A stretch of DNA of 64,000 nt from Bacteroidota bacterium (GTDB lineage Bacteria; Bacteroidota; Bacteroidia; NS11-12g; UBA955): assembly GCA_016787485.1 (NCBI GenBank), contig JAEUUL010000008.1:62001-126000 (forward strand), in the 5' to 3' direction. The notes under the pieces are model-generated. The model was not told where the DNA came from, did not search any database, and saw nothing but the letters and a program-made list of their open reading frames with translations. The stretch's first letter is position 1, and every line of letters begins with the position of its first letter. Position numbers and translations under genes: made by a program. Below, in pieces: positions 17,859 through 26,436 of this stretch.

Positions 17859-20144
17859 TCAGAACGAATAGGTGAATCCTGCTGCAGGCAATATTGGCAA
17901 TTGGTTTACCCGTGTAAGATTCACCCGGTCGTAATAAAAAATATTTGCCCTGTTGTACACGTTTGTCAGACTTACCACCACGTTCCATTCCCGTTTGTTT
18001 TTCAGCTTCCAGGTGCGTTTGGCAGAGAAATCCAGGCGGTGGTAATAAGGAAGCCGACCCTGATTGAGTCCACTGTAAATCACACCCAGTGAACCAGAGC
18101 CGGTTGTATAATTTGTGCCGATTCCGTTCTGGAAATCAAATTTCTCATAATACCCTTGCGTTTGCGTAAACGGGAAACCACTGCCCAGATTCCAGCGCAG
18201 TGAAATCTCAGTAGGATTCTTTTTATCAAACTCATACGACAGGAGCAAATTCACATTGTGTCTCCGGTCAAACACAGGCTGGTAAGTGATTATGCCGTCA
18301 TACCTGTTTACCCAGGTAAGGCTGTATACCGACCAGATATACCAATGCCTGTAGGAATACTTATAACTGAAATCACCGCCATAGGCATTGCCTCTTTCAA
18401 TGATGTAATCCTGCCGCAATTGCGCAGGTTTATCCTGATTCTGCTCGTCGTCATCAAACAGTTTGTCCCGGTTGATGTTGGTAATCTGATTAAAGAATTT
18501 GTAAAACCCTTCTACATTGATATAATGGTGTTTTGCAAATGTCCAGTCGAAACCACCCACCAGATGTTGTGCTTTCTGCAGGCGTGTTCGCACGGCTTCT
18601 CCGTCAAACGTTTTGGGCAAATTGTCTGGTCCGCTGAGGAAACCATAAAAAAGATTCACAACATCCCGGTCGCTGTTTGCAGCCAGTAAATTCTGTGAGT
18701 ACATACCGGTGGCAAATTTGATACCCACCCATGGCACCGGACTATAGCGAACCTGCATCCGCGGCTCCAGAGAACGGTTGCCCAGTGATGCGTAGTATTG
18801 TCCTCGCAGACCGGCATTGGCCACCCAATGTTTGCGAATCAGTTTGTAATTGCCAAATACATTCAGCTCCGTGGTACTTTCCAGCTGACCCACAAAGCGG
18901 TTGTTGGTATTGCGGAAATTAAAATCGGTATTGAATCCGTTGATTTCAATTCCCCATTTGAAATCGTCTTTGCGGAAGTTGTATGTGAAATTCATTCCCA
19001 TATTGAACCCGCCTATGCTGCTGTTTCTGGGAGAATTATCGGCTTCGGCTTGTGCAATGCGGTAATTGCTGTACAGGAAAAACCCGTCTATCCGTGTTTT
19101 GGCCTGTTCCGGCACAATCAGGAATTTACCCCCCAATCCGTTGGCAGACCAGTTGTAACTGGTGGTGCCTGGAAAAGCCACATTGTCGCTGAAATGAAAG
19201 GCATACAATTTTGCATAACCTCCATTAGCCATATTGAAACTCAGTTTGCCAAACAAATCGCCGAAGGTGTAGGGCAATTTATCCGGATTGGCATATTGGT
19301 AAAAAATCCTGCTGCTCTGTTTCAGGTAAGAATTGCGGAAAGACACAACAAAAGAACTGTTGCTGCGGCCGGCAACATATTTCTTCAATGGTCCTTCCAG
19401 CAGAAACTTGCTGGTAAATGTGCCGGCACCCACTTTTCCCGTCACCCGGTTGTGATTGCCATCCCGTGTTTTTATGTCTACCACTGCAGAAACCCGGCCT
19501 CCGTATTCCGCACCAAATCCGGCAGAAGAAACATCGGCTGTTTTAATAAGGTCTGTTTCAAAAACACTGTACAAGCCTATTGAGTGAAAGGGGTTGTAGA
19601 TTGTAAGTCCGTCCAGCATGACACGGTTCATTACCGGAGAGCCTCCGCGTATGTATAATTGTCCGCCCTGGTCGCCACTGAATACAACCCCGGGCAGTAC
19701 CTGCAGGTATTGAATGATATCGGCTTCTGCGCCAATCGTGGGAATTTTTTTTATTTCTTTGGCATCAATCGTGGTCACCCCTACCCGGGTTGTTTTTACC
19801 AGTCTGGCCCTGTTGATTTCTACCACATCGAACGATTTCTGCCTGTTCAGGTACATATCCTGCCGGGTATTCACATTGGCCTGCACCTGCACGGTTACAA
19901 AAACCGTATCATAATCATTGGCCCAGGCCATCAGAGTGTGCGCACCCACGGGCATTTTAGCCAGAGAATAATATCCATCCAGATCCGTAATTCCGGTGCG
20001 GCCATTGGACAATGCCACTACAAAACCACCCGAGATACGATCTCCGTTTTCTCCATTGTATAAAAACCCCCGGATATCGCCGGTTTGGGCATGAACAGTG
20101 AAAACTGCCAATGCACCCATTAGCGACAGGTACCAATTTTTCAA
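17859..20144 (-). CDS. TonB-dependent receptor with carboxypeptidase-like domain
   Basis: About 761 residues. The signal peptide ends near VHAQ. A CarboxypepD_reg-like beta-sandwich (TGDIRGFLYNGENGDRISGG to about residue 100) precedes the plug (IIQYLQVLPGVVFSGDQGGQ, YIRGGSPVMNRVMLDGLTIY) and a barrel ending in Phe (PAAGFTYSF). It imports a ligand across the outer membrane using TonB energy; the substrate is unknown. The longest frame begins at TTG 20162, but a TACTTTTG promoter box overlaps those codons. The start is therefore placed at TTG 20144, five bases after the box, which leaves a normal signal peptide; ATG 20120 is the other option. No SusD gene is present. Confidence 0.88.
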   Translation of the reverse strand: MKNWYLSLMGALAVFTVHAQTGDIRGFLYNGENGDRISGGFVVALSNGRTGITDLDGYYSLAKMPVGAHTLMAWANDYDTVFVTVQVQANVNTRQDMYLNRQKSFDVVEINRARLVKTTRVGVTTIDAKEIKKIPTIGAEADIIQYLQVLPGVVFSGDQGGQLYIRGGSPVMNRVMLDGLTIYNPFHSIGLYSVFETDLIKTADVSSAGFGAEYGGRVSAVVDIKTRDGNHNRVTGKVGAGTFTSKFLLEGPLKKYVAGRSNSSFVVSFRNSYLKQSSRIFYQYANPDKLPYTFGDLFGKLSFNMANGGYAKLYAFHFSDNVAFPGTTSYNWSANGLGGKFLIVPEQAKTRIDGFFLYSNYRIAQAEADNSPRNSSIGGFNMGMNFTYNFRKDDFKWGIEINGFNTDFNFRNTNNRFVGQLESTTELNVFGNYKLIRKHWVANAGLRGQYYASLGNRSLEPRMQVRYSPVPWVGIKFATGMYSQNLLAANSDRDVVNLFYGFLSGPDNLPKTFDGEAVRTRLQKAQHLVGGFDWTFAKHHYINVEGFYKFFNQITNINRDKLFDDDEQNQDKPAQLRQDYIIERGNAYGGDFSYKYSYRHWYIWSVYSLTWVNRYDGIITYQPVFDRRHNVNLLLSYEFDKKNPTEISLRWNLGSGFPFTQTQGYYEKFDFQNGIGTNYTTGSGSLGVIYSGLNQGRLPYYHRLDFSAKRTWKLKNKREWNVVVSLTNVYNRANIFYYDRVNLTRVNQLPILPAAGFTYSF

Positions 20145-20149
20145 GACTG

Positions 20150-20157
20150 CAAAAGTA
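20150..20157 (-). promoter_or_regulatory. -7 box of the TonB receptor gene
   Basis: TACTTTTG on the minus strand matches TAnnTTTG exactly and is followed by CAGTC then TTG AAA AAT. Transcription would begin at or next to the start codon, implying a leaderless message. Confidence 0.5.
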
Positions 20158-20215
20158 CGCAAGCAATTTCAATGGGGATGTCAAAAAAAGGGTTCCAATC
20201 GGATTGCTGTTTTGC

Positions 20216-20223
20216 TACCTTTG
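20216..20223 (+). promoter_or_regulatory. -7 box of the pRiA4b ORF-3-like gene
   Basis: TACCTTTG matches the consensus exactly and sits 7 bases before the ATG at 20231. The expected transcription start is at the start codon, so the message is probably leaderless. No -33 TTG is seen at 19-20 bases. Confidence 0.55.
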
Positions 20224-20230
20224 CGGCCCC

Positions 20231-20872
20231 ATGGTTTACAGGTTTAAAGTTTGGTTTGAGGATATGGAAGATATTGTTCGCTGGATCGATATCAAACCCT
20301 CACACACTTTTCTCGACTTTCACAACATCCTTCAGGAGTCCATCGGATTTGACAAAAAAGAACTTGCATCGTTTTATTTAAGCGATGAAAAATGGCGCAA
20401 GTTGATGGAAATCACACTGGAAGATATGGGTGAAGCAGAAAAGGATGCCGACCCAAAGTTGCTGATGAAAAACGCCAAACTGCGGGATTTCATCAACGAT
20501 CCACACCAGCGTTTTGTGTATGTTTCAGATTTTCTGGTGATGTGGACCCTGTATTGCGAGTTGCTGAGTATCAATGATGAAGCGCCGAAAAAAGAGTACC
20601 CCCTGGTTTTCCGCAGCGAAGGCAAAGCCCCCAGGCAAAGGGAAGACAACCGGTTCAAAATGGTTGAGGACAATGAATTCGATGCACTTGCTGCTAAAAT
20701 TCTGGCGGCAAAAGGAGGCAAGAATATCATGGAAGGTGCAGAGGAGGAACTTGTAGAAGACGCGGGTGAAGAGGATGAAGAAGAGGATGAATTTGGTTTC
20801 AAAAGCCTGGGCGAGTCCAATGACGACGAATTCGGCCTGGAAGGCTTTTCCGAAATGACCGAAACTCCTTGA
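20231..20872 (+). CDS. Plasmid pRiA4b ORF-3-like protein
   Basis: A 213-residue protein. The N-terminal two thirds resemble the pRiA4b ORF-3/IS1096 TnpR-passenger family (MVYRFKVWFEDMEDIVRWID, then LASFYLSDEKWRKLMEITLEDMG). The C-terminus is strongly acidic (EEDEEEDEFGFKSL). Despite the family name it is a chromosomal housekeeping-like gene with no transposon around it. Its function is not established. The ATG at 20231 is chosen because the promoter box lies inside the longer frame. It overlaps miaA by four bases (TTGA), so the two are translationally coupled. Confidence 0.8.
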   Translation: MVYRFKVWFEDMEDIVRWIDIKPSHTFLDFHNILQESIGFDKKELASFYLSDEKWRKLMEITLEDMGEAEKDADPKLLMKNAKLRDFINDPHQRFVYVSDFLVMWTLYCELLSINDEAPKKEYPLVFRSEGKAPRQREDNRFKMVEDNEFDALAAKILAAKGGKNIMEGAEEELVEDAGEEDEEEDEFGFKSLGESNDDEFGLEGFSEMTETP

Positions 20873-21783
20873 AACCCTTTGTCGTAGTTATTTGTGGCCC
20901 CACAGCTTCAGGCAAAACCACTGCTGCCGTTGAGGTAGCCGAACAATTGGGAACTGAAATTGTAAGTGCAGACAGCCGGCAGATATATAAGGAACTGAAC
21001 ATAGGCGTAGCCAAACCCGGCCCCGAAGATTTGGCCCGGGTTCCCCATCATTTTATTGGCCATGTTTCCATTCACACACACTACAATGCGGGGGAATATA
21101 CACGCGAAGCCACGGCAGTGCTTGCGAACCTGCTGAATACCAGAGGAACTGCCGTTGTTGTGGGTGGCACCGGATTGTATTTGCAAAGCTTATTGCAGGG
21201 CGGACTTCATGAATTGCCAAATGTGCCGGAAGAAATAAGATTACAGGTAGCCAGTGACTTAAAAAACCATGGACTTGACAGTTTGGTTCAGCACCTAAAG
21301 CAACTGGACCCTCAAGCCGCAGAGAGTATAGATATAAAGAACCCGGCCAGGGTTCTTCGTGCACTCGAATTATTGATAACCACAAATAAACCATTGGCAG
21401 AATTGTATGCACCGGTGCGTCTCCATCCGGCTTTCCGCAGTGTGTGGTTTGCACCAGACTGGCCCAGAAATCAGTTGTACAAACGCATACATGCCCGGGT
21501 AGATCAAATGCTGGAACAGGGACTGGAACAGGAAGCCAGAGAGCTGTTCCCTTACAGACACTTGAAAGCCCTGCAAACGGTAGGTTACAATGAGTGGTTC
21601 CCTTATTTTGACGGAGATTATATGCGTGAAAAGGCAATAGAGCTGTTACAACAGCATACCCGAAACTATGCCAAGCGTCAGCTTACATGGTTCAGAAATA
21701 AAACGGAATCTGAATGGATTGCTCCTGAGAACATGTCTCACACTATTTTTGCCCGACTAAAAAATCATGGATATACATCTTAA
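20869..21783 (+). CDS. miaA: tRNA dimethylallyltransferase MiaA
   Basis: A 304-residue enzyme that transfers the isopentenyl group of dimethylallyl diphosphate to adenosine 37 of tRNAs reading UNN codons. The P-loop GPTASGKT is at residues 10-17, followed by SADSRQIYKELNIG (tRNA A37 contact) and GGTGLYLQSLLQG. The C-terminus has RNYAKRQLTWFRN, typical of the family. The start must be TTG at 20869, since the P-loop begins nine residues later and no ATG precedes it. It overlaps its neighbours on both sides by 4 and 17 bases. Confidence 0.95.
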   Translation: MKPFVVVICGPTASGKTTAAVEVAEQLGTEIVSADSRQIYKELNIGVAKPGPEDLARVPHHFIGHVSIHTHYNAGEYTREATAVLANLLNTRGTAVVVGGTGLYLQSLLQGGLHELPNVPEEIRLQVASDLKNHGLDSLVQHLKQLDPQAAESIDIKNPARVLRALELLITTNKPLAELYAPVRLHPAFRSVWFAPDWPRNQLYKRIHARVDQMLEQGLEQEARELFPYRHLKALQTVGYNEWFPYFDGDYMREKAIELLQQHTRNYAKRQLTWFRNKTESEWIAPENMSHTIFARLKNHGYTS

Positions 21784-22483
21784 TCAGGAAGCCATAACCG
21801 GACTTGTCGCGCTAACAGTGCTTGAAATTGTGCTGGGTATAGACAATATTATTTTCATTTCTATTCTGGCCGATAAAACACCGAAGGAAAAACAAAAATC
21901 GACCCGGCAGATGGGGCTTATGATAGGTATGGTGGTGCGCATACTGCTGCTGCTGTGTGTGAGCTGGATTGTAGCTCAGGACAAGAATATCCTGTTTTCG
22001 ATTGCCGGACATCATTTCACATTGCGCAGCCTGGTACTTACCCTGGGTGGCTTGTTTCTGCTCTATCAGAGTGTGCACGAAATTCACCTGAAAATGAAAG
22101 GCCCTGTGGAAGAAACCAAACAACGGACAGCGGCCCGTGGTTTTGCAGCCATTGTGTTGCAAATGGTGTTTCTGAACGTGGTGTTTTCTCTGGACTCGGT
22201 TATTACTGCCATTGGTATGGCAGACCAGCTATGGGTTATGATTACCGCTGTGGTTTTGAGTATGGTTGTTATGTTGGCTGCAGCTGGTCCCATTGCAACA
22301 TTTGTAAATAAAAATCCGGGTATAAAGGTTCTTGCTCTGTCGTTCCTGGTTCTTATTGGTGTAAGTCTTATCGGCGAAGGATTTGACCAGCATATAGAGA
22401 AAGGGTATGTGTACTTCTCTATGGCCTTTGCCTTTGTGGTAGAGTTGGTAAATATGCGTGTAGACCGCAAGAGTAAAAAGTAA
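21767..22483 (+). CDS. TerC-family integral membrane protein
   Basis: A 238-residue protein with about seven hydrophobic helices. It has the two TerC signature blocks: LEIVLGIDNIIFISILAD near residues 18-35 and FLNVVFSLDSVITAIGMADQ in the middle, each with an acidic residue inside a helix. TerC-family proteins are implicated in metal (notably manganese) export or metalation of secreted proteins. A tellurite-resistance role should not be assumed from the name. It overlaps the miaA 3' end by 17 bases and is probably co-transcribed. Confidence 0.88.
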   Translation: MDIHLNQEAITGLVALTVLEIVLGIDNIIFISILADKTPKEKQKSTRQMGLMIGMVVRILLLLCVSWIVAQDKNILFSIAGHHFTLRSLVLTLGGLFLLYQSVHEIHLKMKGPVEETKQRTAARGFAAIVLQMVFLNVVFSLDSVITAIGMADQLWVMITAVVLSMVVMLAAAGPIATFVNKNPGIKVLALSFLVLIGVSLIGEGFDQHIEKGYVYFSMAFAFVVELVNMRVDRKSKK

Positions 22484-22485
22484 TC

Positions 22486-23118
22486 TTACAAATCGTCGTA
22501 CTGGTATATAGGTTCTACCGGAGAGCCGGGTGGAAGGTCGTAAATTGTTTTTAAAATTCCATCATCCAGTCCGTACACCCAGCCGTGAATATGGGGGCGC
22601 TGATGGTATTTCCATGCTTTTTGCACAATGCTGGTTTTGCTCAGATTGATGACCTGTTCTTTCACATTCAGCTCTATCAGCCGGCGCAAACGCAATTCCA
22701 CATTGTCAATTCCCTCTAATTCACCACTGTAGAGGCGATATACATCTTTCACATTGCGCAACCATTTGTTCAGCATGCCCATATTGTGGTGGTTCAGGGC
22801 AGCCCGCACCCCGCCGCAGCCATAGTGACCGCACACAATGATGTGTTTTACCTTGAGTTCCTCCACCGCGTACTGCAGCACACTCAACAGATTCAGATCG
22901 GTATGCACCACCATATTGGCAATGTTTCTGTGTACGAACAATTCACCGGGCTCGGCACCGATTACTTCATTTGCCGGTACCCGGGAATCTGAGCAACCAA
23001 TCCACAGATAGTTTGGCGTTTGGTCCTCAGCCATGCGCACAAAATAGGAATCGTCTTCCTGAATCTTCTCTTCAGCCCAGGCTTTGTTGGCCAGCAGCAA
23101 TTTTATATATTCTTTCAT
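22486..23118 (-). CDS. can: Beta-class carbonic anhydrase
   Basis: A 210-residue zinc enzyme interconverting CO2 and bicarbonate. The zinc ligands Cys42, His98 and Cys101 are present (GCSDSR and GHYGCGG), with the Asp44-Arg46 dyad. It has no signal peptide, so it is cytoplasmic. Its ATG overlaps the SulP transporter stop by four bases, which couples the pair: bicarbonate brought in or sent out by the transporter can be equilibrated at once. It is convergent with the TerC gene with a two-base gap. Confidence 0.95.
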   Translation of the reverse strand: MKEYIKLLLANKAWAEEKIQEDDSYFVRMAEDQTPNYLWIGCSDSRVPANEVIGAEPGELFVHRNIANMVVHTDLNLLSVLQYAVEELKVKHIIVCGHYGCGGVRAALNHHNMGMLNKWLRNVKDVYRLYSGELEGIDNVELRLRRLIELNVKEQVINLSKTSIVQKAWKYHQRPHIHGWVYGLDDGILKTIYDLPPGSPVEPIYQYDDL

Positions 23119-24665
23119 ACGGGCATTTTCAGTTTTACTTTCTGGTCCTCATTCAGAAACCGGTAATCTACCCTTATTCCCCGGGAGGGTGCATCTTCGG
23201 CAAATTCCAGAATCATGGTACGAATGTCACTGTCGGCAAAGATGCATTTGGAAAAATCGAAAAGCAGGGAGGATTCATCAGGTATGTTCATAAGGGCGTT
23301 TTTCAATAGCGACTTGTTCAGAAACGATACCTGATTCATGAGCTTGATCATGTAATTGTTATCGAGGTGAACCACGATAAGCGACTTGCGGAAATTAGAA
23401 CGGATTACAAAAAACACTCCTACCAGCAAGCCAATAATGACCCCAAGCAATAAATCGCTGAGCAAAATCGCAACGACCGTGATCACAAAGGGCAGAAAAA
23501 CATCCCAACCGAGCCTGTAAGATTGTCTTACCAGAGAAGGACTTGCGAGTTTAAATCCCACATAGCATAAAATGGCTGCCAATGCGGCGTAGGGAATCCG
23601 GTTAAGCAGGGATGGCAACAGCAACACAAGCAGGGCGAGTAAAACGCCATGCAGCAATGCACTGAGACGGGTACGTGCACCTCCACTGATATTTGCGGTA
23701 CTGCGTACTACAACAGCCGTTACCGGGAGTCCACCCAGAAAAGCCGCGGATATGTTTCCCACACCCTGTGCAAGTAGTTCACGGTTTGGCGGGGATATCC
23801 GTCCTTCAGGGTCCAGATTGTCTGTGGCCTCTATACTCAGCAGGCTCTCCAGAGATGCAATGGCCCCGATGGTAATACCAGCCATCCAAACGGTACTGTC
23901 TCCAATCCGGCTGAAATCTGGTGATGACAACACTGAGCTCAGTGAATCCCAATTGGTTATCACCGGTACATTCACCATGTGTTCTGCACGGATGGCAAAA
24001 TCCGGAAACAATCTTTTCATGGCTTCATTCAGCACTACGGATAAGATGACCACGAGCAGGGGGCCGGGCAGAAATCTGGTCCACTGCCTCTTTTTCATTG
24101 CCGGCCTGTCCCACACATACTGAATTGCCAGACCAACCAGACCAAGACACATGGCAAACGGAGTGAGCTGCAACCATGCCATTTTTAATTCTGTAAAAGT
24201 ATTGTGGCCATCGGGTTGAAAGAAAGATTCGTCCCCTTCAAAATCTGCATCATAACCCACCAGGTGAGGGAGTTGTTTCAATATGAGCATAATACCGATG
24301 GCGGCCATCATCCCTTTGATGACTGCAACAGGGATAAAATCAGCAATCATACCGGCTTTAACCAGGGCCAGCAGAATCTGAATGAGACCGGCAATGAGCA
24401 CAGCAAGCAATAAAACCTGAAAACTGCCCAATTCCTGCATATAGAGAGAAATCACCGTAATAAGTCCGGCAGCCGGGCCACTGATACTGAGGTGCGAGCC
24501 ACTGATGGCTCCTACAACCAAACCGCCAATGATACCGCTGATAATCCCACTGAAAATGGGAGTACCAGAGCCAAGTGCAATACCCAGGCATAAGGGCAGT
24601 GCCACAAGAAACACAACAATAGAAGCGGGAATATCTGCAGCGGCGTGGCGAAACAATTTTCGCAT
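23115..24665 (-). CDS. SulP-family anion (probable bicarbonate) transporter
   Basis: About 516 residues with 10-14 membrane segments. It has the SulP N-terminal signature ([24 protein letters not shown]) and an ISGPAAGLI block near residue 65. Helices continue to about residue 410, followed by a cytoplasmic STAS domain ([19 protein letters not shown]-like start, [16 protein letters not shown]). Family members carry sulfate, bicarbonate or other anions. Coupling to a carbonic anhydrase gene points to bicarbonate. The start is set at ATG 24665, six bases beyond a TAATTTG box; an in-frame TTG at 24674 lies within the box. Confidence 0.9.
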   Translation of the reverse strand: MRKLFRHAAADIPASIVVFLVALPLCLGIALGSGTPIFSGIISGIIGGLVVGAISGSHLSISGPAAGLITVISLYMQELGSFQVLLLAVLIAGLIQILLALVKAGMIADFIPVAVIKGMMAAIGIMLILKQLPHLVGYDADFEGDESFFQPDGHNTFTELKMAWLQLTPFAMCLGLVGLAIQYVWDRPAMKKRQWTRFLPGPLLVVILSVVLNEAMKRLFPDFAIRAEHMVNVPVITNWDSLSSVLSSPDFSRIGDSTVWMAGITIGAIASLESLLSIEATDNLDPEGRISPPNRELLAQGVGNISAAFLGGLPVTAVVVRSTANISGGARTRLSALLHGVLLALLVLLLPSLLNRIPYAALAAILCYVGFKLASPSLVRQSYRLGWDVFLPFVITVVAILLSDLLLGVIIGLLVGVFFVIRSNFRKSLIVVHLDNNYMIKLMNQVSFLNKSLLKNALMNIPDESSLLFDFSKCIFADSDIRTMILEFAEDAPSRGIRVDYRFLNEDQKVKLKMPV

Positions 24666-24670
24666 ATGGC

Positions 24671-24678
24671 GCAAATTA
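24671..24678 (-). promoter_or_regulatory. Possible -7 box of the SulP-carbonic anhydrase operon
   Basis: TAATTTGC on the minus strand is a one-base-short form of TAnnTTTG. It lies five bases before the ATG at 24665. A TTG 21 bases upstream falls inside the neighbouring terminator loop. Weak but well placed. Confidence 0.35.
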
Positions 24679-24687
24679 GGTAAAAAT

Positions 24688-24718
24688 AAAAACCCCGCAC
24701 AATATATGCGGGGTTTTT
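24688..24718 (-). terminator. Terminator after the OmpA/TSP3 gene
   Basis: AAAAACCCCGCA and TGCGGGGTTTTT form a perfect 12-bp stem around a 7-base loop. On the minus strand it lies 17 bases past the stop of the gene ending at 24736 and ends in a T-rich run. Confidence 0.85.
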
Positions 24719-24735
24719 ATGGAAAACCTTTATTC

Positions 24736-26334
24736 TTAGCGGGTAGAACGGGGACCGGGGCTTACAGTTCCACCGGAAGTTTTACCACCACCGAATTTAA
24801 AGTCAATTTTATTTTTGTCTGTACTGCGGCATGTATTGTCTACGATAATGCGATCGCGGCTCATACCATACTGGCTTACCAGAATATTGATGATGTTTTC
24901 TACACGGCAGCTTCCTACCACATCACCTTTTTTACCGGCATACATTTTTTCTTTGCCACCGGTTGCACCGCAGATGGTGAGTTTCTTGTCGGGGCACTGT
25001 TTCATTTTATCAGCAATCATGGTCAATACCACGTTGTACTCAGGCTTGATATTGCATTTGTTCAGGTCGAAGTACATGCTGGGGAAGTTCATGTCATCGC
25101 AGTTGCAGCAATTGTTCTGGATAGCGCGGCCACGGGCGTCAACATATGAACCGATAGGGCTGTTGGGCTCCAGGTCACGACCGTTGGGAACACCATCACC
25201 ATCAGAATCAATCATCACACCATCTTTGTCCACTTCAGAACCTTTGTCGCTGGCCACTTCTTTGTCACGGCAATCAGGAACTCCATCACCATCAGTGTCA
25301 ACAGCAATACCGTTGCCATATACGTTGCAGTCTTTCTCAGTGCTGTCATCTTTGTCGAAGAAGTCACTTACACCATCACCGTCGGAGTCCATAGACAGGC
25401 TGTCTACGCGCTTGTCGATTTTGGTAATTTTGTCGTATACAGACTCAATCGGGCTCAGCCAATCGTAGTGCTGTGCACTTTTGTTACCCAGTTTCCAGGC
25501 GCCATAAACACTCAGGAAGCTATATTGGTCAAACCAACGGTTTGCCCAGATTGGAGTGTTGTATTTATCGATATCATCCGTACGGGTATAGGTTTGACGG
25601 TAGTCAACACCCAGATCGAAGTAGCGACCCAGATTGTGTTTCAGACCAAAGCCGAAAGGCACAACCCAGTTGCGGCCTTCGCCACGTTCTGTAACAGATT
25701 TATTCAGGTTGGGGTTGGGCGTGCCCACTCCCAGATAGTGACTCAGATAGTAATCACCACCTACATACAAACGCTGATCTACGAAGGTAGCAGTAGTGCG
25801 GTAAGCAATCCATCCACCACCGAAGAAGAAATTCATTTGTGTTTTACGCAAAGGACGCAGGAAACTGATGTTACCCAGGGTGAAAACCATTTGCAGGTTA
25901 AAATCCTGGAAGTTGCTGCGGAATTTGAAGAAGTCTTTGTACAGGGTGGGTGCCTGGAAATCGCGGGCACCGCGCAACTGTCCAATGGTCCATTCAGCTT
26001 TCAGGCCAAAAGTCTGGCTGATGCTGTATTTACCGAACACACGGGCATGCCAGCTGGGCATTACTTTGTCGGCATCGCCGAAAAAGAATGTAGGACCAGC
26101 GCCTACACCGAGGCTCCACTTCTTGGCACGACGGTCAACGAAGAAAGAGGTCACAGCGTGTTGACCGCTGTCTGCCGGGTTTTTGCGAACCTTTCCTTCG
26201 GGCCATTGTGATTTTGCCGTTTCGTGATAATCAATACCGCCGGCTGCTCCGGGTTTGTACGTGTCAACCTGCGCAACGGCAGATCCCGTAAGCATCGCAA
26301 GGGCGATAAAAGCAAATGATTTAGTGAATTTCAT
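24736..26334 (-). CDS. OmpA-family protein with thrombospondin type-3 repeats
   Basis: A 532-residue outer-membrane protein. The signal peptide ends near SAVAQ. A barrel-like region (about 40-310) precedes a calcium-binding TSP3 array (DSDGDGVSDFFDKDD, DTDGDGVPDCRDKE, DSDGDGVPNGRDLEP). The C-terminal OmpA-like domain (FPSMYFDLNKCNIKPEYNVVL) normally holds peptidoglycan. That domain is divergent and carries several Cys residues. The ATG at 26334 is used rather than the ORF start 21 bases upstream, because a signal peptide follows directly. Its own promoter and terminator make it a single-gene unit, probably abundant. Confidence 0.9.
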   Translation of the reverse strand: MKFTKSFAFIALAMLTGSAVAQVDTYKPGAAGGIDYHETAKSQWPEGKVRKNPADSGQHAVTSFFVDRRAKKWSLGVGAGPTFFFGDADKVMPSWHARVFGKYSISQTFGLKAEWTIGQLRGARDFQAPTLYKDFFKFRSNFQDFNLQMVFTLGNISFLRPLRKTQMNFFFGGGWIAYRTTATFVDQRLYVGGDYYLSHYLGVGTPNPNLNKSVTERGEGRNWVVPFGFGLKHNLGRYFDLGVDYRQTYTRTDDIDKYNTPIWANRWFDQYSFLSVYGAWKLGNKSAQHYDWLSPIESVYDKITKIDKRVDSLSMDSDGDGVSDFFDKDDSTEKDCNVYGNGIAVDTDGDGVPDCRDKEVASDKGSEVDKDGVMIDSDGDGVPNGRDLEPNSPIGSYVDARGRAIQNNCCNCDDMNFPSMYFDLNKCNIKPEYNVVLTMIADKMKQCPDKKLTICGATGGKEKMYAGKKGDVVGSCRVENIINILVSQYGMSRDRIIVDNTCRSTDKNKIDFKFGGGKTSGGTVSPGPRSTR

Positions 26335-26359
26335 TGCGTAATTGTGGTTTTCCAAAGTG

Positions 26360-26389
26360 CAATATTACACATCAGATTCGATATGTCAA
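26360..26389 (-). promoter_or_regulatory. Promoter of the OmpA/TSP3 gene
   Basis: On the minus strand TTGACA is followed, 19 bases after its TTG, by TAATATTG, one mismatch from TAnnTTTG. Both elements and the spacing fit a strong housekeeping promoter. The leader to ATG 26334 would be about 20 bases. Confidence 0.6.
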
Positions 26390-26436
26390 GTATAATTATC
26401 ATTATTTTTTGTTTAAATGCCAGATTCTGAAAGCAA

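Noticed and set aside
20231-20872. Insertion-sequence remnant, suggested by the IS1096/pRiA4b family name
   Set aside because: No inverted repeats, transposase or target duplication around it, and it is coupled to miaA.
21767-22483. Tellurite resistance determinant
   Set aside because: Only a lone TerC-family gene is present without other ter genes; metal handling is the safer reading.
24873-25400. Tandem DNA repeats in the OmpA gene that might be a CRISPR-like array
   Set aside because: They encode the Asp/Gly-rich TSP3 calcium-binding repeats and vary at the DNA level.
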